A stretch of DNA of 62,746 bases from JAUVUV01 sp964548275. Its GTDB lineage: Bacteria; Gemmatimonadota; Glassbacteria; GWA2-58-10. The notes under the pieces were generated by a model. It was not told where the DNA came from and searched no databases. It was given only the letters and a program-made list of their open reading frames with translations. Location: assembly GCA_964548275.1 (NCBI GenBank), contig CAZJQI010000021.1, positions 1 through 62,746 on the forward strand, read 5' to 3'. Shown here piece by piece: positions 15,392 to 25,486 of this stretch (its first letter is position 1; the number at the start of each line of letters is the position of its first letter). The translations under genes and the position numbers were made by a program.

Positions 15392-16618
15392 TTAGCGCAC
15401 GTCGTAGCGCAGAAACAAGACATAGGCGGCCGCAAGAACAACCAGATTCTGCAGGAGGATAACCAGCATGTTAACCAGGCCCCCGCTGGCCAGAATCTCC
15501 GCTACCGGCAGCCTTTTGTATGTGAATACCACCGGTTTTCCGCCGTCCTCTCCGCCTGACTGTTTATAGACCAGTTGATGGCTCAAAATGGTCTTTTTGT
15601 GCTGTTGTCTTTCCAAAACACCTGTTCCCGCGAAATCAGTGGCCAGCATTGTGTAAACCGCAGTGGGGGAAATGCGCGTGACTGCTTTGGACAAAGTCAG
15701 TTGCCGTTCGAATCTGGCCCGGGAATCCGCGAGCAGCTTGTCCACTTCCGGGAAATCCGTTATCTGATCGTATCCGCCGCTTTCTTCAATGTTTTGTTGC
15801 TGACGTGCGACCCAGGCCATATGCTGCCTGATATAAAGAGTCTGCGCGGACTTGGTATCCGCCAGCCTGCTTGCGGCCAGCCCCCCAAGACCGGGTACGA
15901 CAAAAACGAGCAGCACCCAGAGAAACAGTGAGACCACAAGAGCGGAAGACGACCTCGTATAAGAGCAGGACACCAAGAGGCCCAGGGAGAAGAAAAAAGC
16001 CAGATACAGCATCGAACTGACCAGCACCAGAGCCAGCTTAAGCCAGTTCTGAGCGTCCATCTGGATGTTTGGCGACATGTTGAAGACTATTGCCGTAACA
16101 AGAACCGCGATCACCAGGGGCGTCAGCAGGCAGGCCAGGCCGCTGATCCATTTGCCGAGCACTAACTTGGAACGGCTGACACTGTTGCTTGCAGCCAGCG
16201 CAAGTGTACGGGCCTCCTTTTCGCCGGAGACCAGGTTGAACGCAAACAGCATCGCGCACAGCGACAGGATAACCTTGATAACATAAAACAGGTCAGGCGT
16301 GGTAAAGAGCTTGAACAGCAGGTTGTAAGCCTGCTCCGACCCGCTGGCGCTGATAAAGGACTCGCTGATTTGAATCTGCTGGCAGAGAGCCTCATCCATC
16401 CCCTTGATCAGGACCGACATCTGAGCGGGCTTAAGCATGGTCTGGTTCTGTTTCATGGAGGGCAGCAGGTCAGCGTATTTTTCCATCCGGGATTGGTAGT
16501 CCCGGTACATCACCAGGATGCTGGTAAAAACCAGCAGCAGACTCACCGCTGTAATAACCAGAAAGCGGAAGCTGCGCAGATGCTCCAGCAATTCCTTTTT
16601 GATTACTGTGCCGATCAT
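15392..16618 (-). CDS. ABC-2 permease, type 1 (DUF3526-like), array member 6
   Basis: A 408-residue type 1 permease (start IGTVIKKELLEHLRSFRF, then MYRDYQSRMEKY). It has the outer-loop motif AQMSVLIKGMDEAL, the coupling motif SGEKEARTLALAASN, the block ISPTAVYTMLATDFAGTG and the C-terminus FLRYDVR. It is the shortest of the set. It starts the second half of the array, after the interrupted ChaN/EreA-like gene, with a 72-base gap that may hold an internal signal although none was clear. Together with 13899-15359 it forms one type 1/type 2 pair; the next pair is its tandem copy. Confidence 0.88.
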   Translation of the reverse strand: MIGTVIKKELLEHLRSFRFLVITAVSLLLVFTSILVMYRDYQSRMEKYADLLPSMKQNQTMLKPAQMSVLIKGMDEALCQQIQISESFISASGSEQAYNLLFKLFTTPDLFYVIKVILSLCAMLFAFNLVSGEKEARTLALAASNSVSRSKLVLGKWISGLACLLTPLVIAVLVTAIVFNMSPNIQMDAQNWLKLALVLVSSMLYLAFFFSLGLLVSCSYTRSSSALVVSLFLWVLLVFVVPGLGGLAASRLADTKSAQTLYIRQHMAWVARQQQNIEESGGYDQITDFPEVDKLLADSRARFERQLTLSKAVTRISPTAVYTMLATDFAGTGVLERQQHKKTILSHQLVYKQSGGEDGGKPVVFTYKRLPVAEILASGGLVNMLVILLQNLVVLAAAYVLFLRYDVR

Positions 16619-16690
16619 GGCTTAACTCACGTTACTGTGGTTGAAACAGGCAAATGCCGGGTTGAAAATTCACCTTTCGATTAAAGTTTT

Positions 16691-17929
16691 TTATCTCATA
16701 GCCGCTTTCATCCATTCATCCAGTTCACGGGGAGTGCTGCATTCTTCCACTTCTTTCCGGTCACGGGGTTTTACTTTTTTAAGCATTATCCCCCTGGCTT
16801 TTTCGAAATTGCTTTCATCAATAAAACCTTCAACCCAGGTAACCTTGGACATTTCATCCAGCGGCTTGAGGAAAACATAGCCCCGGGCGATATCGTCGAA
16901 TGTTACGTAGTTCTGGAATGCAAAGAAATAGCTGGCTCGATCCCTTAAAGGGGCAAACGGCGAGCTTTCCACATCGAACCCGACCGGAGTGTTAGCGCCC
17001 ATCTCGATTATCCGCTCAAGCAGCCCGGCCAGAACAGGGCTTGAGCCACCTTCCGCTTCCCCGCTGATAAACTCCGGGCCGAAATGCCGTTGATGCAGAC
17101 AGATCTGGAAGATTCGATCTCCATATTTTTCGTGAAGGATATATCCGAATCTTTGGGGTGTTTCACCCATTAATTTGCCCTTTAGAACCAGCGGCTGTCT
17201 GTAGTGTGTAAAAAAATGGTTATAGCCGATCTGCACCAGGGCTTTCAACCCTTTATCGAGTATCTCGCGGGAAACGACCTTGGCCATGTGCTTATCCCGG
17301 CTAATCATTTTGAAAAAATCATCCGCTTTCTTCCATAGCGGCCCGCAGAGAAGGTCATACATGTCCCAATCGCTATCTAATGCAACGACCTTGAGCCTTT
17401 CAGCCCCCGGCGGCAACTTTCGATTGACTTCCCAGATTGCTTTGAGAATATCCATGTATTCCTTGAATCCCCAGATCGGCCAGGCACAGTCCCGGAAAAG
17501 GCGCAGCGCCAGTTGCTCGTCATAGCTTTTACCACTCACCAGCTGATTTATCAGAGCGGTATTTTTGTATTTTAGAATTTCCATTGCGAAATACCTTACC
17601 CCGGCCTAGTGATACAACGGCCCCACGAGGTTACAGATAAGCTCGCAGGTTTCTTTCTGCTCGTGTATTTCTCCAAGAATGACAATATCGTGGTCTTTAA
17701 ATTTGGCTGAAACGTATTCCACCGGAGAGACAGCGTGCTGATCCAGATATACCAGAAACGGCTGGTAGTCTGCTTCTTTTAAATCCGCAACGTCGACTGC
17801 TCCGGATTTCAATACATTTTTCTCCTGAATTTTTTTCGTTCTGTGAATTGAATACAACTTAGCAGAGGCAATAAGCAGGAGAACCAGACCGATTGTAATC
17901 AAGCAGCCCCATTTAAGCTTTTTCTTCAT
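16691..17929 (-). pseudogene. ChaN/EreA-like membrane-anchored protein interrupted by an in-frame amber codon
   Basis: Two frames, 17606-17929 and 16691-17584, are really one. After CELICNLVGPLYH comes TAG (17608-17606), and the same frame continues with seven sense codons (AGVRYFA) into MEILKYKN and 290 further residues. Together they give about 412 codons. Residues 9-28 form a membrane anchor. VILGEIHEQKE matches the metal-site motif of the TIKI/EreA/ChaN superfamily, and the sequence after the stop looks intact and under constraint. Known members bind haem or act as hydrolases. The function here is unknown. Either one nonsense mutation has recently killed the gene, or TAG is read through; TAG ends other genes in this window, so read-through would be partial. 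It separates the two halves of the permease array. Confidence 0.75.
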
Positions 17930-18000
17930 TATTATTTCCCTTGCTATTAACCGCTTCTATACAAAAAGCCTGACTTGGCAAAGCAGGCGAATCTCAAACC

Positions 18001-19383
18001 TTACCGCACATCGTATCGCAGAAAAAGCACAAAAGACAATGCGAACGCACCAGCCGTGTAGATGACCATGAGCAGCAGATAAATGCCGGCGTGCGAGAAA
18101 CGCTCGGGCAAAGATGGCGCTTTTTCATTGAAAAAAGGCACATCTGCAATAGCCACAGGTTTTCGCGATCCGAACTCGATACCGGGGTTAAGCTGGTGCG
18201 GGCTCTCCGGGTCATTGGCGTCGGTTTCCTTCACGAACTGGAGATACTCGAGCTGAAAGGATTTCATGTCCCGCCAGTTCTTTCTGAAGCGAAGATACCC
18301 TCCTCCCACAACGGCTTCGCACAGATACTCGAAGAGAGCTACCGGCGAGAGCGCGGTGATCAGGCGCGTGCGCTCGTATTGGTTGAACATCTGGTTGTAC
18401 CAGTCCCGGCGAACCTTCATCTCGGCCGCCAGTAAATCGTTTTCGAGCTTCGCTCTGTTTTCCACATATGACGACCTGTTTTCACTCCAGCCTTCCGGCA
18501 TTTGTTTTTCGACGTCCTCCCGTTCCATGTCTATCCTGCGCATCACATTCTCCATTTTTTCGATGGGAAAGAGCGACTGGGCCCAATAAATCGCCGTGTT
18601 GGGAACCACCACCACGAACAGAAGCCAGAAGCTCAGCGCGGCCACAAGGCTGACGTTGGCCCTGTGGGTGAGCACCGAGGCCAGGATGCCGAAAGCGGTG
18701 ATGCAGGCCACGAAAAGAATGGCCACGGCCAGGAAAAGGCCGATCTCGACCAGGGTGCCCCGGGTAATCGATATTTTGCCCGAGCTCTGGATAATCACCA
18801 GGCTCAAAGCTATCCCCGGGACCAGCACGAGGATGGTCGAGAGGATGACACTGAGGTATTTACCGAACAGAACAAGGCCGCGGGAGACGGAATTGGAGAG
18901 AGAAAAGGCCAGGGTCCTGGCCTCCTTCTCCCCGGAAACGGTATCGTAAGCTAACAGGAGCACGGTGAAACTGATGATGATCGAGATGATGAACATCCAG
19001 CTTAATTGCTGGAAAGACTCGATAAGGGCATTGCGGGACATGGCTAAGGGATGGAAACTGAGCACGTGGTAGCTGTCGTACTGGAACCTCTGCGGCAGGT
19101 ACTTCTCCCTGGAATTAGAGATAAACGAGTTGCTCCTGGGCCCGAAATCCTGATTGAAAATCCTTCGGGCTAAGTGTACGAGCCCCCTTTCTTCGGCTAT
19201 ATTCTTCACCCTTTCGATCTTCAACTGCTGGGAGCGCTCGAAAAGCTGCCGCTCCGCCTGGTAGTTAACGACAAAAGTAAAGGTCCCCAGGCCGAAAACC
19301 GTCAGGGTCAGGATAAGCGTAAGGAACATCCTCAAGCTGAGGATGTTGGAGCGTGTTTCCCTGAGAATGATATGGAATAGCAT
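18001..19383 (-). CDS. ABC-2 permease, type 4, array member 5
   Basis: A 460-residue permease starting MLFHIILRETRSNILSLRM. The first outer loop contains GPRSNSFISNS and LSWMFIISIIISF precedes the coupling motif SGEKEARTLAFSLSN. Four membrane segments follow, then the second outer domain with LSPVALFEYLCEAVVGGG, where types 1 and 2 have a GTG ending. The C-terminus is FLRYDVR. It starts three bases after the type 3 gene 19387-21000, so the two are surely co-translated and probably form a heterodimer. It is a paralogue of 21005-22414 and more distantly of 31686-33092. Confidence 0.88.
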   Translation of the reverse strand: MLFHIILRETRSNILSLRMFLTLILTLTVFGLGTFTFVVNYQAERQLFERSQQLKIERVKNIAEERGLVHLARRIFNQDFGPRSNSFISNSREKYLPQRFQYDSYHVLSFHPLAMSRNALIESFQQLSWMFIISIIISFTVLLLAYDTVSGEKEARTLAFSLSNSVSRGLVLFGKYLSVILSTILVLVPGIALSLVIIQSSGKISITRGTLVEIGLFLAVAILFVACITAFGILASVLTHRANVSLVAALSFWLLFVVVVPNTAIYWAQSLFPIEKMENVMRRIDMEREDVEKQMPEGWSENRSSYVENRAKLENDLLAAEMKVRRDWYNQMFNQYERTRLITALSPVALFEYLCEAVVGGGYLRFRKNWRDMKSFQLEYLQFVKETDANDPESPHQLNPGIEFGSRKPVAIADVPFFNEKAPSLPERFSHAGIYLLLMVIYTAGAFALSFVLFLRYDVR

Positions 19384-19386
19384 GGG

Positions 19387-21000
19387 TCACCTCACATCGT
19401 AGCGGACGAAATAGACAAAGGTCAGGAAAAAGAGAACCACCCCAACAATGATTATGCCTGCAATCTTTCCCATAGACTGGCGCAGTCCGCCGAGCATGGA
19501 AGGGCTTTTCCACTCGAAAACGGGCATGTCTGTCAGCTCGAGAGGAGGATAATCGGTTATCTCGGTCCCCGGGATCGGCACTTTTTCCAACGGAGACCCA
19601 TCACCCCCCTCTTTCCGCCATTGTCTGTATTCCGCGATAGAGTTGAACTGCCCGCCGCTGCGCACCCTGACAATCTCGTCAACGTCCATGAAAGTCTCGG
19701 GGGGCTGGCGGGTGAAATACTCGTATGATGAAAAGAGATTTTTGTCTTCCAGATAATCGATAAAATCATCGCGGTAGCGCCGGAGGCTTTCCAAAAAACG
19801 CAGGCTGCGTGTGTCCGCATCGGTGCGGCAGAGCGCGGAGGCCACCTGGCGGAAGACATCTGTGGGCGACAAAAGCGCAAGGCGTTTGGCCAGTCTCATT
19901 TGCACCACATACTTGTCTATATACTCCTTTTGAAAAACCCACTTCTTATCTGCACACTCGATTCTCAGTGGCTCTACGAACTCAAAAAATTGTCTGTATA
20001 CGTCCATTGTGCTCCGGGTGCCGCCTGCGAGCTCCATATACATGTCTATATACATGAATTCCTCTTGTTCCATGCTCCAGACGAATGCTTCGGGCCCCAC
20101 CTGGTTGAACCCGGATCGCAACTTCGCCCACATTTTTTTTCTGAACTCTGCGATCACCTGTTCATTGGCGACACGCATGTCCCCATGGGAGGGAGGTGCC
20201 ACAAGGCTGGCAGCCAGAGAGTTGGCCAGGTTGGGGATTATGAAGATGGAAAGGACCCAGACCAACAGGCAGAGCACTATGCTGGCCGATGAGGACCTGA
20301 GACAGCAGGAGAAGAAAAGCCCGATTAGCATGAACAGCCCGAAAAAGACCATGCTCACGGGAATAAGCATCCCCACTCTCAGCCATTCCCCGGCCGAAAA
20401 AGAGACCTGGGGAGCTAAAAGTACGATCAGTGCGCTCAGCGCGAAGCAGAACAAGATCACCGGCAGCAGTGTCAGGCATACCCCGATCAGTTTGCCGATA
20501 AGCACCTTCCAGCGGTGGACCGGATTGGCGAGCATCAGCCTGAGAGTGCCACTTTCACGCTCCCCGCTGCAGGCATCGTAGGTGAACAGCATGGCTAGAA
20601 GGGAGAGGATAACCACCAGAATGGTGCAGAAATCCATCGAGAAAAACGAATTCAGCAGGAGGTTTTCCCGGGCCGTTTGCAGACCGGAAGCGCCAACGAC
20701 TTGCCGCCCGAGCAGGATCTTGAATTTGTTGCCCATATTGTCACTGATTCCCTTGCTGAATACGCTCAGGGGCTCGGGGGGCCGCACTATCTCCGGGCGC
20801 AGGGCTGAATAGACTCTCACCTGGTAGCTCTTCTCGACATTCACCCTTTCGATCTCATAGGCCTTAAGCTGTTCCCGGTAGTCCTTGAGATTCACGACAA
20901 GCGAAAAAGGGATCAGGAACAGGCACAGAACGAAGCCGATTGTGAAGCGGGCGGTGAGAAGGTTGTTGTGGAATTCTTTTAAAGCGATGGAGAGTATCAT
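19387..21000 (-). CDS. ABC-2 permease, type 3, array member 4
   Basis: A 537-residue permease, the longest of the set, starting MILSIALKEFHNNLLTARF. It has the outer-loop motif PPEPLSVFSKGISDNMG, FFSMDFCTILVVILSLL, the coupling motif SGERESGTLRLMLAN and four membrane segments. The second outer domain, about 230 residues, carries LSPTDVFRQVASALCRTD. The C-terminus is FVRYDVR. Known: similar large outer domains are typical of DUF3526-type permeases. It comes four bases after the type 4 gene of the previous pair (21005-22414) and directly before its own type 4 partner. Confidence 0.88.
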   Translation of the reverse strand: MILSIALKEFHNNLLTARFTIGFVLCLFLIPFSLVVNLKDYREQLKAYEIERVNVEKSYQVRVYSALRPEIVRPPEPLSVFSKGISDNMGNKFKILLGRQVVGASGLQTARENLLLNSFFSMDFCTILVVILSLLAMLFTYDACSGERESGTLRLMLANPVHRWKVLIGKLIGVCLTLLPVILFCFALSALIVLLAPQVSFSAGEWLRVGMLIPVSMVFFGLFMLIGLFFSCCLRSSSASIVLCLLVWVLSIFIIPNLANSLAASLVAPPSHGDMRVANEQVIAEFRKKMWAKLRSGFNQVGPEAFVWSMEQEEFMYIDMYMELAGGTRSTMDVYRQFFEFVEPLRIECADKKWVFQKEYIDKYVVQMRLAKRLALLSPTDVFRQVASALCRTDADTRSLRFLESLRRYRDDFIDYLEDKNLFSSYEYFTRQPPETFMDVDEIVRVRSGGQFNSIAEYRQWRKEGGDGSPLEKVPIPGTEITDYPPLELTDMPVFEWKSPSMLGGLRQSMGKIAGIIIVGVVLFFLTFVYFVRYDVR

Positions 21001-21004
21001 TTTC

Positions 21005-22414
21005 TCACCTCACATCGTAGCGTAGAAACAGCACGAAAGAAAGCGCAAACGCTATGGCCGTATAAATAATCAACAGCGCCAGCGGCAGCCGGGCCGCCGC
21101 CAGGCGTTCGGCCGCAGAGGCCTGCTTTTCATGGAAACGCGGGATTTCTTCGAGATCCACCACCTTCCACAGCATATGCCCGGGATTATACGGATCAAGT
21201 ATATGCAGGGTTTCTTCTTCACTGGCTGCCGCATCGAGTTCCATATACCAGTCGAACAGCATACTCTGGAAAAGCTTCATGTCGCTCCAGCTCCTGACCA
21301 GGCGCACGAAACCTCCCCCGGTTGCCGCCTCGATCAGTTGCTCGAATAGGCACACTGGCGAGAGCACCGTCAGGCGCCGTGAAAAGCGAAACTGCTCCAG
21401 AAGGCTGTTGTTCCATGTTTCCTTAATGGCAAGCTCCCGTTCCTTGAACTGCATGTTGAATTTTGCGTACAGCCGGAAGTGCTCGATGGGAGTCAGCGTC
21501 AGCACCCCCCCGCCTTGCGCCTCGGCCGCCGCAATCCTGTCGCTGGAGGCTTTCATTTCCTGGGCGATCCGGTCGGCTATCGCCCGCGACGACTCGATAG
21601 GAAACAGCTTGCCCGTGAAATAGACAATCGAATTAGGGACCACCACCACCGAGGCCAACCAGATGCAAAGGCAAAGCAGGAGGCTGACGTTCGAGCGGCT
21701 GGTGACCGTGGAGGCCAAAAGGCCCAGGGCTGCCATGCAGGCAACAAACAGGGCCGTGCCCGTCAGAAAGCCGGCCGTTTCCGCCAGCAGCATCCCGTCG
21801 AAAACCACGGTTCCGGAGAGCAGCAGGATTATCAGGCTCAGCACGATACCGGGCAGCAGCACGAGCATGGCGACGATTATCACGCTGATGTATTTGCCGG
21901 TCAGCAGCACGCCCCGCGAGACCGGATAGGAGACAGTCAGGGCCAGAGTTCCGTTTTCCTTATCTCCGCTGACCAGATCGTAGCTGAACAACAGCACGGT
22001 AAAGCCGACTATAATCGACACGATATAGACCCAGTTCAGTTCCCTGAAAGCCTGCATCATATCGTTGGAGGCCCAGTTCGGCACTTCGAAACCCTCTACC
22101 CCGAATCCGGTGAACCAGAACTGGAAGGGCATCATCTTTTCCCCGGCATCCGTAATAAAAGCGTTGGCGCGGGGTTCCAGCACCTGCGAGCGGGTCTGGA
22201 CCATGTAATAGCCCAGGTAGCGTGCGGCCCATTCCCCTTCTTTCTCCAGTTGTGCGGAATGGATTTGCCGGTATCTTTCCTGGTCAGCCTCGTACCTGTT
22301 GATAAAAGAGACCGTGCCCAGCCCGAACAGAACCACCAGGAGTACCAGGACCAAGTGCAGGCGAAGGCTGAGGACATGCTGGTGGATTTCCCGCAGAACT
22401 ATGTTCAGAATCAC
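21005..22414 (-). CDS. ABC-2 permease, type 4, array member 3
   Basis: A 469-residue type 4 permease (start MILNIVLREIHQHVLSLRL). The first outer loop has EPRANAFITDAG, matching PRSNSFISNS in the paralogue 18001-19383. The coupling motif is SGDKENGTLALTVS, the second outer domain contains LSPVCLFEQLIEAATGGG, and the C-terminus is FLRYDVR. It follows its type 3 partner 22445-24040 by 30 bases. Sequence difference from 18001 is concentrated in the outer domains, as seen by eye, which suggests the pairs diverged in what they contact outside the inner membrane. Confidence 0.88.
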   Translation of the reverse strand: MILNIVLREIHQHVLSLRLHLVLVLLVVLFGLGTVSFINRYEADQERYRQIHSAQLEKEGEWAARYLGYYMVQTRSQVLEPRANAFITDAGEKMMPFQFWFTGFGVEGFEVPNWASNDMMQAFRELNWVYIVSIIVGFTVLLFSYDLVSGDKENGTLALTVSYPVSRGVLLTGKYISVIIVAMLVLLPGIVLSLIILLLSGTVVFDGMLLAETAGFLTGTALFVACMAALGLLASTVTSRSNVSLLLCLCIWLASVVVVPNSIVYFTGKLFPIESSRAIADRIAQEMKASSDRIAAAEAQGGGVLTLTPIEHFRLYAKFNMQFKERELAIKETWNNSLLEQFRFSRRLTVLSPVCLFEQLIEAATGGGFVRLVRSWSDMKLFQSMLFDWYMELDAAASEEETLHILDPYNPGHMLWKVVDLEEIPRFHEKQASAAERLAAARLPLALLIIYTAIAFALSFVLFLRYDVR

Positions 22415-22444
22415 GTTTTACCTCGGCTTGTAACGTTATCTCCC

Positions 22445-24040
22445 TCACCTGACGTCATAGCGCAGGAAACCGACAAATGCCAGGTAGAAAAGCACCACAC
22501 CGGTCGAGATCAATAGCCCCAGTTTTGCCAGGGAATCCCGCAGCGAAAGCGCCAGGTCGCCGGATGCGCCCCGCCAGGAGGGCGTGCCGGAAAGGTCGAG
22601 CGGCGGCAGGCTCTCCCTGTCCACCCCCGGCGGAAAGGCGCTGTGCATGAAGGCCCAAGTCTTGCCCGGATTCTCCTTCCTCCACTGCCGCATTTCATCC
22701 ATGGATTTCAGCTTTCCCCCGGTGGCGAATTCGATATACTGGTCTGTAGTCATCAGCTTCTCAGGGGCCACGGCGGTAAAAAACCGGTAGGAATCCAGGA
22801 GGTTTTCATTGCGCAGGAACTGGATCAGCTCCTCCCGGTATCTACGAGCGCTTTCAAGGAAACGGCGGTAGGACTCCGCATCGGTACAGCAGAGGGAATT
22901 GCAGAGCAGGATGAATACCTGCGAGGGAGAGACCATGGAAAGCCGCTCGGCCAGCAGTCGCTGCCGGTTCTGGCGGTCCAGGAACTCTTTTTCCATCTGC
23001 CAGCGTGTTTCCGCACTTCCGATCATGTGCTCGTAGACGGCCCTGTTGCCCTTCCTGTACCACTCCATGAAGGCGGCGTTGGCGCCCGTGTACTCGATTG
23101 CGCCGCCGGCCGTGCGCCTGGCCCTTTCCCATTTGAAGGCTTCTTCCGGCTGTTCGCCCCGCAGTTCTTCGGCCCTACGCCACTGGTCACTGGTGAACTC
23201 ATAGGTGTTTTCGACCAGCATCTTTTCAGATGGAGTCTCCACCAGGCTGCCGGCCAGGAAACCGGCCGCGTTCGGCACCACAAAGAGGAAGAAGGCCCAA
23301 GCCAGCAGGCAGACCACCAGCCCGGCCGCCGAATGACTGAAGGTGCTGGAAACCAGCAGGCCCACGAAAGCAAAGACAGCGAAGTACAGGATGCCGGCCA
23401 GCAGCACCAGGCCCATCCGCAGCCATTCATCGGCAGAGAACGCAACGTGCGGGCTGATAACGATCGCCAGGGCGCAAAGCAGATAGCAGAACAGGATTAT
23501 CGGCATCAGCGTGAAACAGGCCCCCAGCACCTTGCCCATCAGCACGCTGGATCGCGGGATCGAGTTAGCCAGCACTTGCTTGAGTGTTCCCTGCTCCCGC
23601 TCACCGCTGCAGGTGTCATAGGTGAACAGCAGGGCCAGCAGCGAGAGCACAATGGCCAGGATCGTGCAGAAATCCACGGAGAAGTAGGTACCCATCATCG
23701 GGTTGTCGCTGGTCCCGGCCCTGCCCTGCGCATTGAACGGCTTTTCGCTCAGTCTGATGTCAACAAAGTTACCGAGATTGTAGCTGACTCCCCGGCTGAG
23801 AATACTAAGCGGCTCCGGCTCCCGGACAATGCGCGGCTGGAGAAATGACCAGACCCGGATCTTGAGCTTTTCCTCGGCCTCTTTCTGCTGTGTCTCGTAG
23901 GCGGTTACCTTGCTTTTGAAATCGTTGATGTTCACTACCAGGGTGAGCGGAATCAGAACCAGGCAGAGCAGGAACCCGATAACGAACCGGGCCGAGACCA
24001 GGTTGTTGTAGAATTCTTTCAAAGCGATGGAGAGGATCAT
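22445..24040 (-). CDS. ABC-2 permease, type 3, array member 2
   Basis: A 531-residue type 3 permease (start MILSIALKEFYNNLVSARF), paralogous to 19387-21000. It has the outer-loop motif EPEPLSILSRGVSYNLG, YFSVDFCTILAIVLSLL, the coupling motif SGEREQGTLKQVLAN and the block VSPSQVFILLCNSLCCTD. The C-terminus is FLRYDVR. It starts six bases after the first permease of the array. Its DNA is clearly richer in G and C than 24047-25453, as judged by eye. Confidence 0.88.
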   Translation of the reverse strand: MILSIALKEFYNNLVSARFVIGFLLCLVLIPLTLVVNINDFKSKVTAYETQQKEAEEKLKIRVWSFLQPRIVREPEPLSILSRGVSYNLGNFVDIRLSEKPFNAQGRAGTSDNPMMGTYFSVDFCTILAIVLSLLALLFTYDTCSGEREQGTLKQVLANSIPRSSVLMGKVLGACFTLMPIILFCYLLCALAIVISPHVAFSADEWLRMGLVLLAGILYFAVFAFVGLLVSSTFSHSAAGLVVCLLAWAFFLFVVPNAAGFLAGSLVETPSEKMLVENTYEFTSDQWRRAEELRGEQPEEAFKWERARRTAGGAIEYTGANAAFMEWYRKGNRAVYEHMIGSAETRWQMEKEFLDRQNRQRLLAERLSMVSPSQVFILLCNSLCCTDAESYRRFLESARRYREELIQFLRNENLLDSYRFFTAVAPEKLMTTDQYIEFATGGKLKSMDEMRQWRKENPGKTWAFMHSAFPPGVDRESLPPLDLSGTPSWRGASGDLALSLRDSLAKLGLLISTGVVLFYLAFVGFLRYDVR

Positions 24041-24046
24041 CTGTTT

Positions 24047-25453
24047 TCACCTCACATCGTACTTGAGAAACGAAACAAACGCGCCGGCGAAAAAGAGGAT
24101 TATCAGCAGGCTTAAAATCGCGAAATCCGGGATAGCGCGCACCAGCGAGCCTTTCAGGATCTCGGGCTTGAATTCATGCTGGGGCATGTCGCTCAGATCG
24201 GGCTTGGGCTGTTCCACACTCCCAAGTTTCAGGCTGCGAATCATTTTGACATTGACCCAACTGGCGAATACCGATGTGTAGGACCTGACCGACTGGACAA
24301 AGCGGTCGTTCTCGTTTATACCTGTCCTGCTCAGGCTCATCGCGCCAAACATCAGTGAAGAGGCCGGCGAGACACGGGAGATGTTGAAAGCCAACTCCTC
24401 CTGTTTCTTTTTCCGGGCCTGGTATCCGGTTTCTATTGTAGCGTTCTTTTCTTCCTGGTATGCCAGCATTTCTTTCTGGCTCTGCTCGAGAAACTCCTTG
24501 AACTTTTCCTGGAAAGCCTTGCCCTCTTCCGGTGTCTTGGGCCTGTTTTGCTCCATCCACTCATTCAGGCTCTTCTGATACCCCATGTAGGCTTCCTGTT
24601 TGACAGCATCTTTCTGCGCAGCGATCTCCTGTGCCGACGGTACGGGAGAAATCACACCTGCGGTAATTACCGCCGCTTTTGGAATGATCGTGACAAACGT
24701 AACCCAGATCATCAGCAGAACGAGCAGGCTGGTGGAGGAGCGCAGGGTGCGGGCAGAGACAAAAAGCCCGAGAGTGAAAAAGACCGAGATGTAGAAAATG
24801 AACATTAAAAATATCAGGCCGATTCTCAGCCAGTCCTCGCGCAGAAGATTTACATCCGGGTAGATAGTGAGGATCAACAAGGCGATGATCAGGGGAATAA
24901 TCAGCGGAAGAATCAGGCTGATAAAGGAGCCGATCGCTTTGCCCAGAATCAGTCGGTCGCGCGGCAGGCTGTTGGCCAGGGCCAGCCTGAGTGTGCCCCG
25001 TTCCTTTTCGCCGGAAATCGCGTCAAAGGTGAAAAGAATGGCCAGCAGGCTGAGAACTATGCGCACGATAAAGGTCAAATCCAGCTCGCCGAAAATGGCG
25101 AACACGGGGCTGGAGCTATATTTCGATTCCCCAAGGCTGGGATCGATGTTGACACTTACTTTAGCACCTTTACCGACTGCATCCTGTACCCCGGTTACTA
25201 TAGTGCTCAGTACCTGCGGGGTTTTTGTCACTGTAAATCCGTACCCGGCAAGAGTCATGTAGTTAGGCTGGCTCTCCAGGTTGGACTTGTTCAGGGCCAC
25301 AGAAGCATTGTATTCTCTCAGCTCGGCCCGGTAATTGTTGATTCCGGTGAAAACGGCGAGCAGAATTAAGACAGTGCAGAGCAGGAAGGTAAAAACGAAT
25401 TTCAGGCTGGATATGGTATCCAGCAGCTCTTTGTAGATAATATTGCTCAGCAT
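24047..25453 (-). CDS. ABC-2 permease, unpaired first member of the array
   Basis: From ATG 25453 (GGGAG seven bases upstream) the protein has 468 residues; the longer open frame to 25498 has no ribosome site. The start MLSNIIYKELLDTISSLKF resembles type 1/2, the outer-loop motif PQVLSTIVTGVQDAVG resembles types 1 and 3, and the second outer domain is rich in Gln, Glu and Lys and probably helical (EEGKAFQEKFKEFLEQSQ). Coupling motif SGEKERGTLRLALAN, block VSPASSLMFGAMSLSRTG, C-terminus FLKYDVR. It does not belong clearly to a pair: it may act as a homodimer or with several partners. A dispersed hairpin repeat lies between it and the ATPase gene. Confidence 0.88.
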   Translation of the reverse strand: MLSNIIYKELLDTISSLKFVFTFLLCTVLILLAVFTGINNYRAELREYNASVALNKSNLESQPNYMTLAGYGFTVTKTPQVLSTIVTGVQDAVGKGAKVSVNIDPSLGESKYSSSPVFAIFGELDLTFIVRIVLSLLAILFTFDAISGEKERGTLRLALANSLPRDRLILGKAIGSFISLILPLIIPLIIALLILTIYPDVNLLREDWLRIGLIFLMFIFYISVFFTLGLFVSARTLRSSTSLLVLLMIWVTFVTIIPKAAVITAGVISPVPSAQEIAAQKDAVKQEAYMGYQKSLNEWMEQNRPKTPEEGKAFQEKFKEFLEQSQKEMLAYQEEKNATIETGYQARKKKQEELAFNISRVSPASSLMFGAMSLSRTGINENDRFVQSVRSYTSVFASWVNVKMIRSLKLGSVEQPKPDLSDMPQHEFKPEILKGSLVRAIPDFAILSLLIILFFAGAFVSFLKYDVR

Positions 25454-25486
25454 GGAATACTCCCTTTGGGAGTGAGTCATCATGAG

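Noticed and set aside
16691..17929. Pyrrolysine coding at the internal TAG
   Set aside because: TAG ends other genes of the window (1257-2192, 4519-4743, 57872-58450) and no pyl genes are visible; kept only as a remote alternative.
22455..23848. Long open frames on both strands over the type 3 permease gene
   Set aside because: They are shadows caused by high G+C and codon bias; their translations are Arg/Pro/Gly-rich without motifs.
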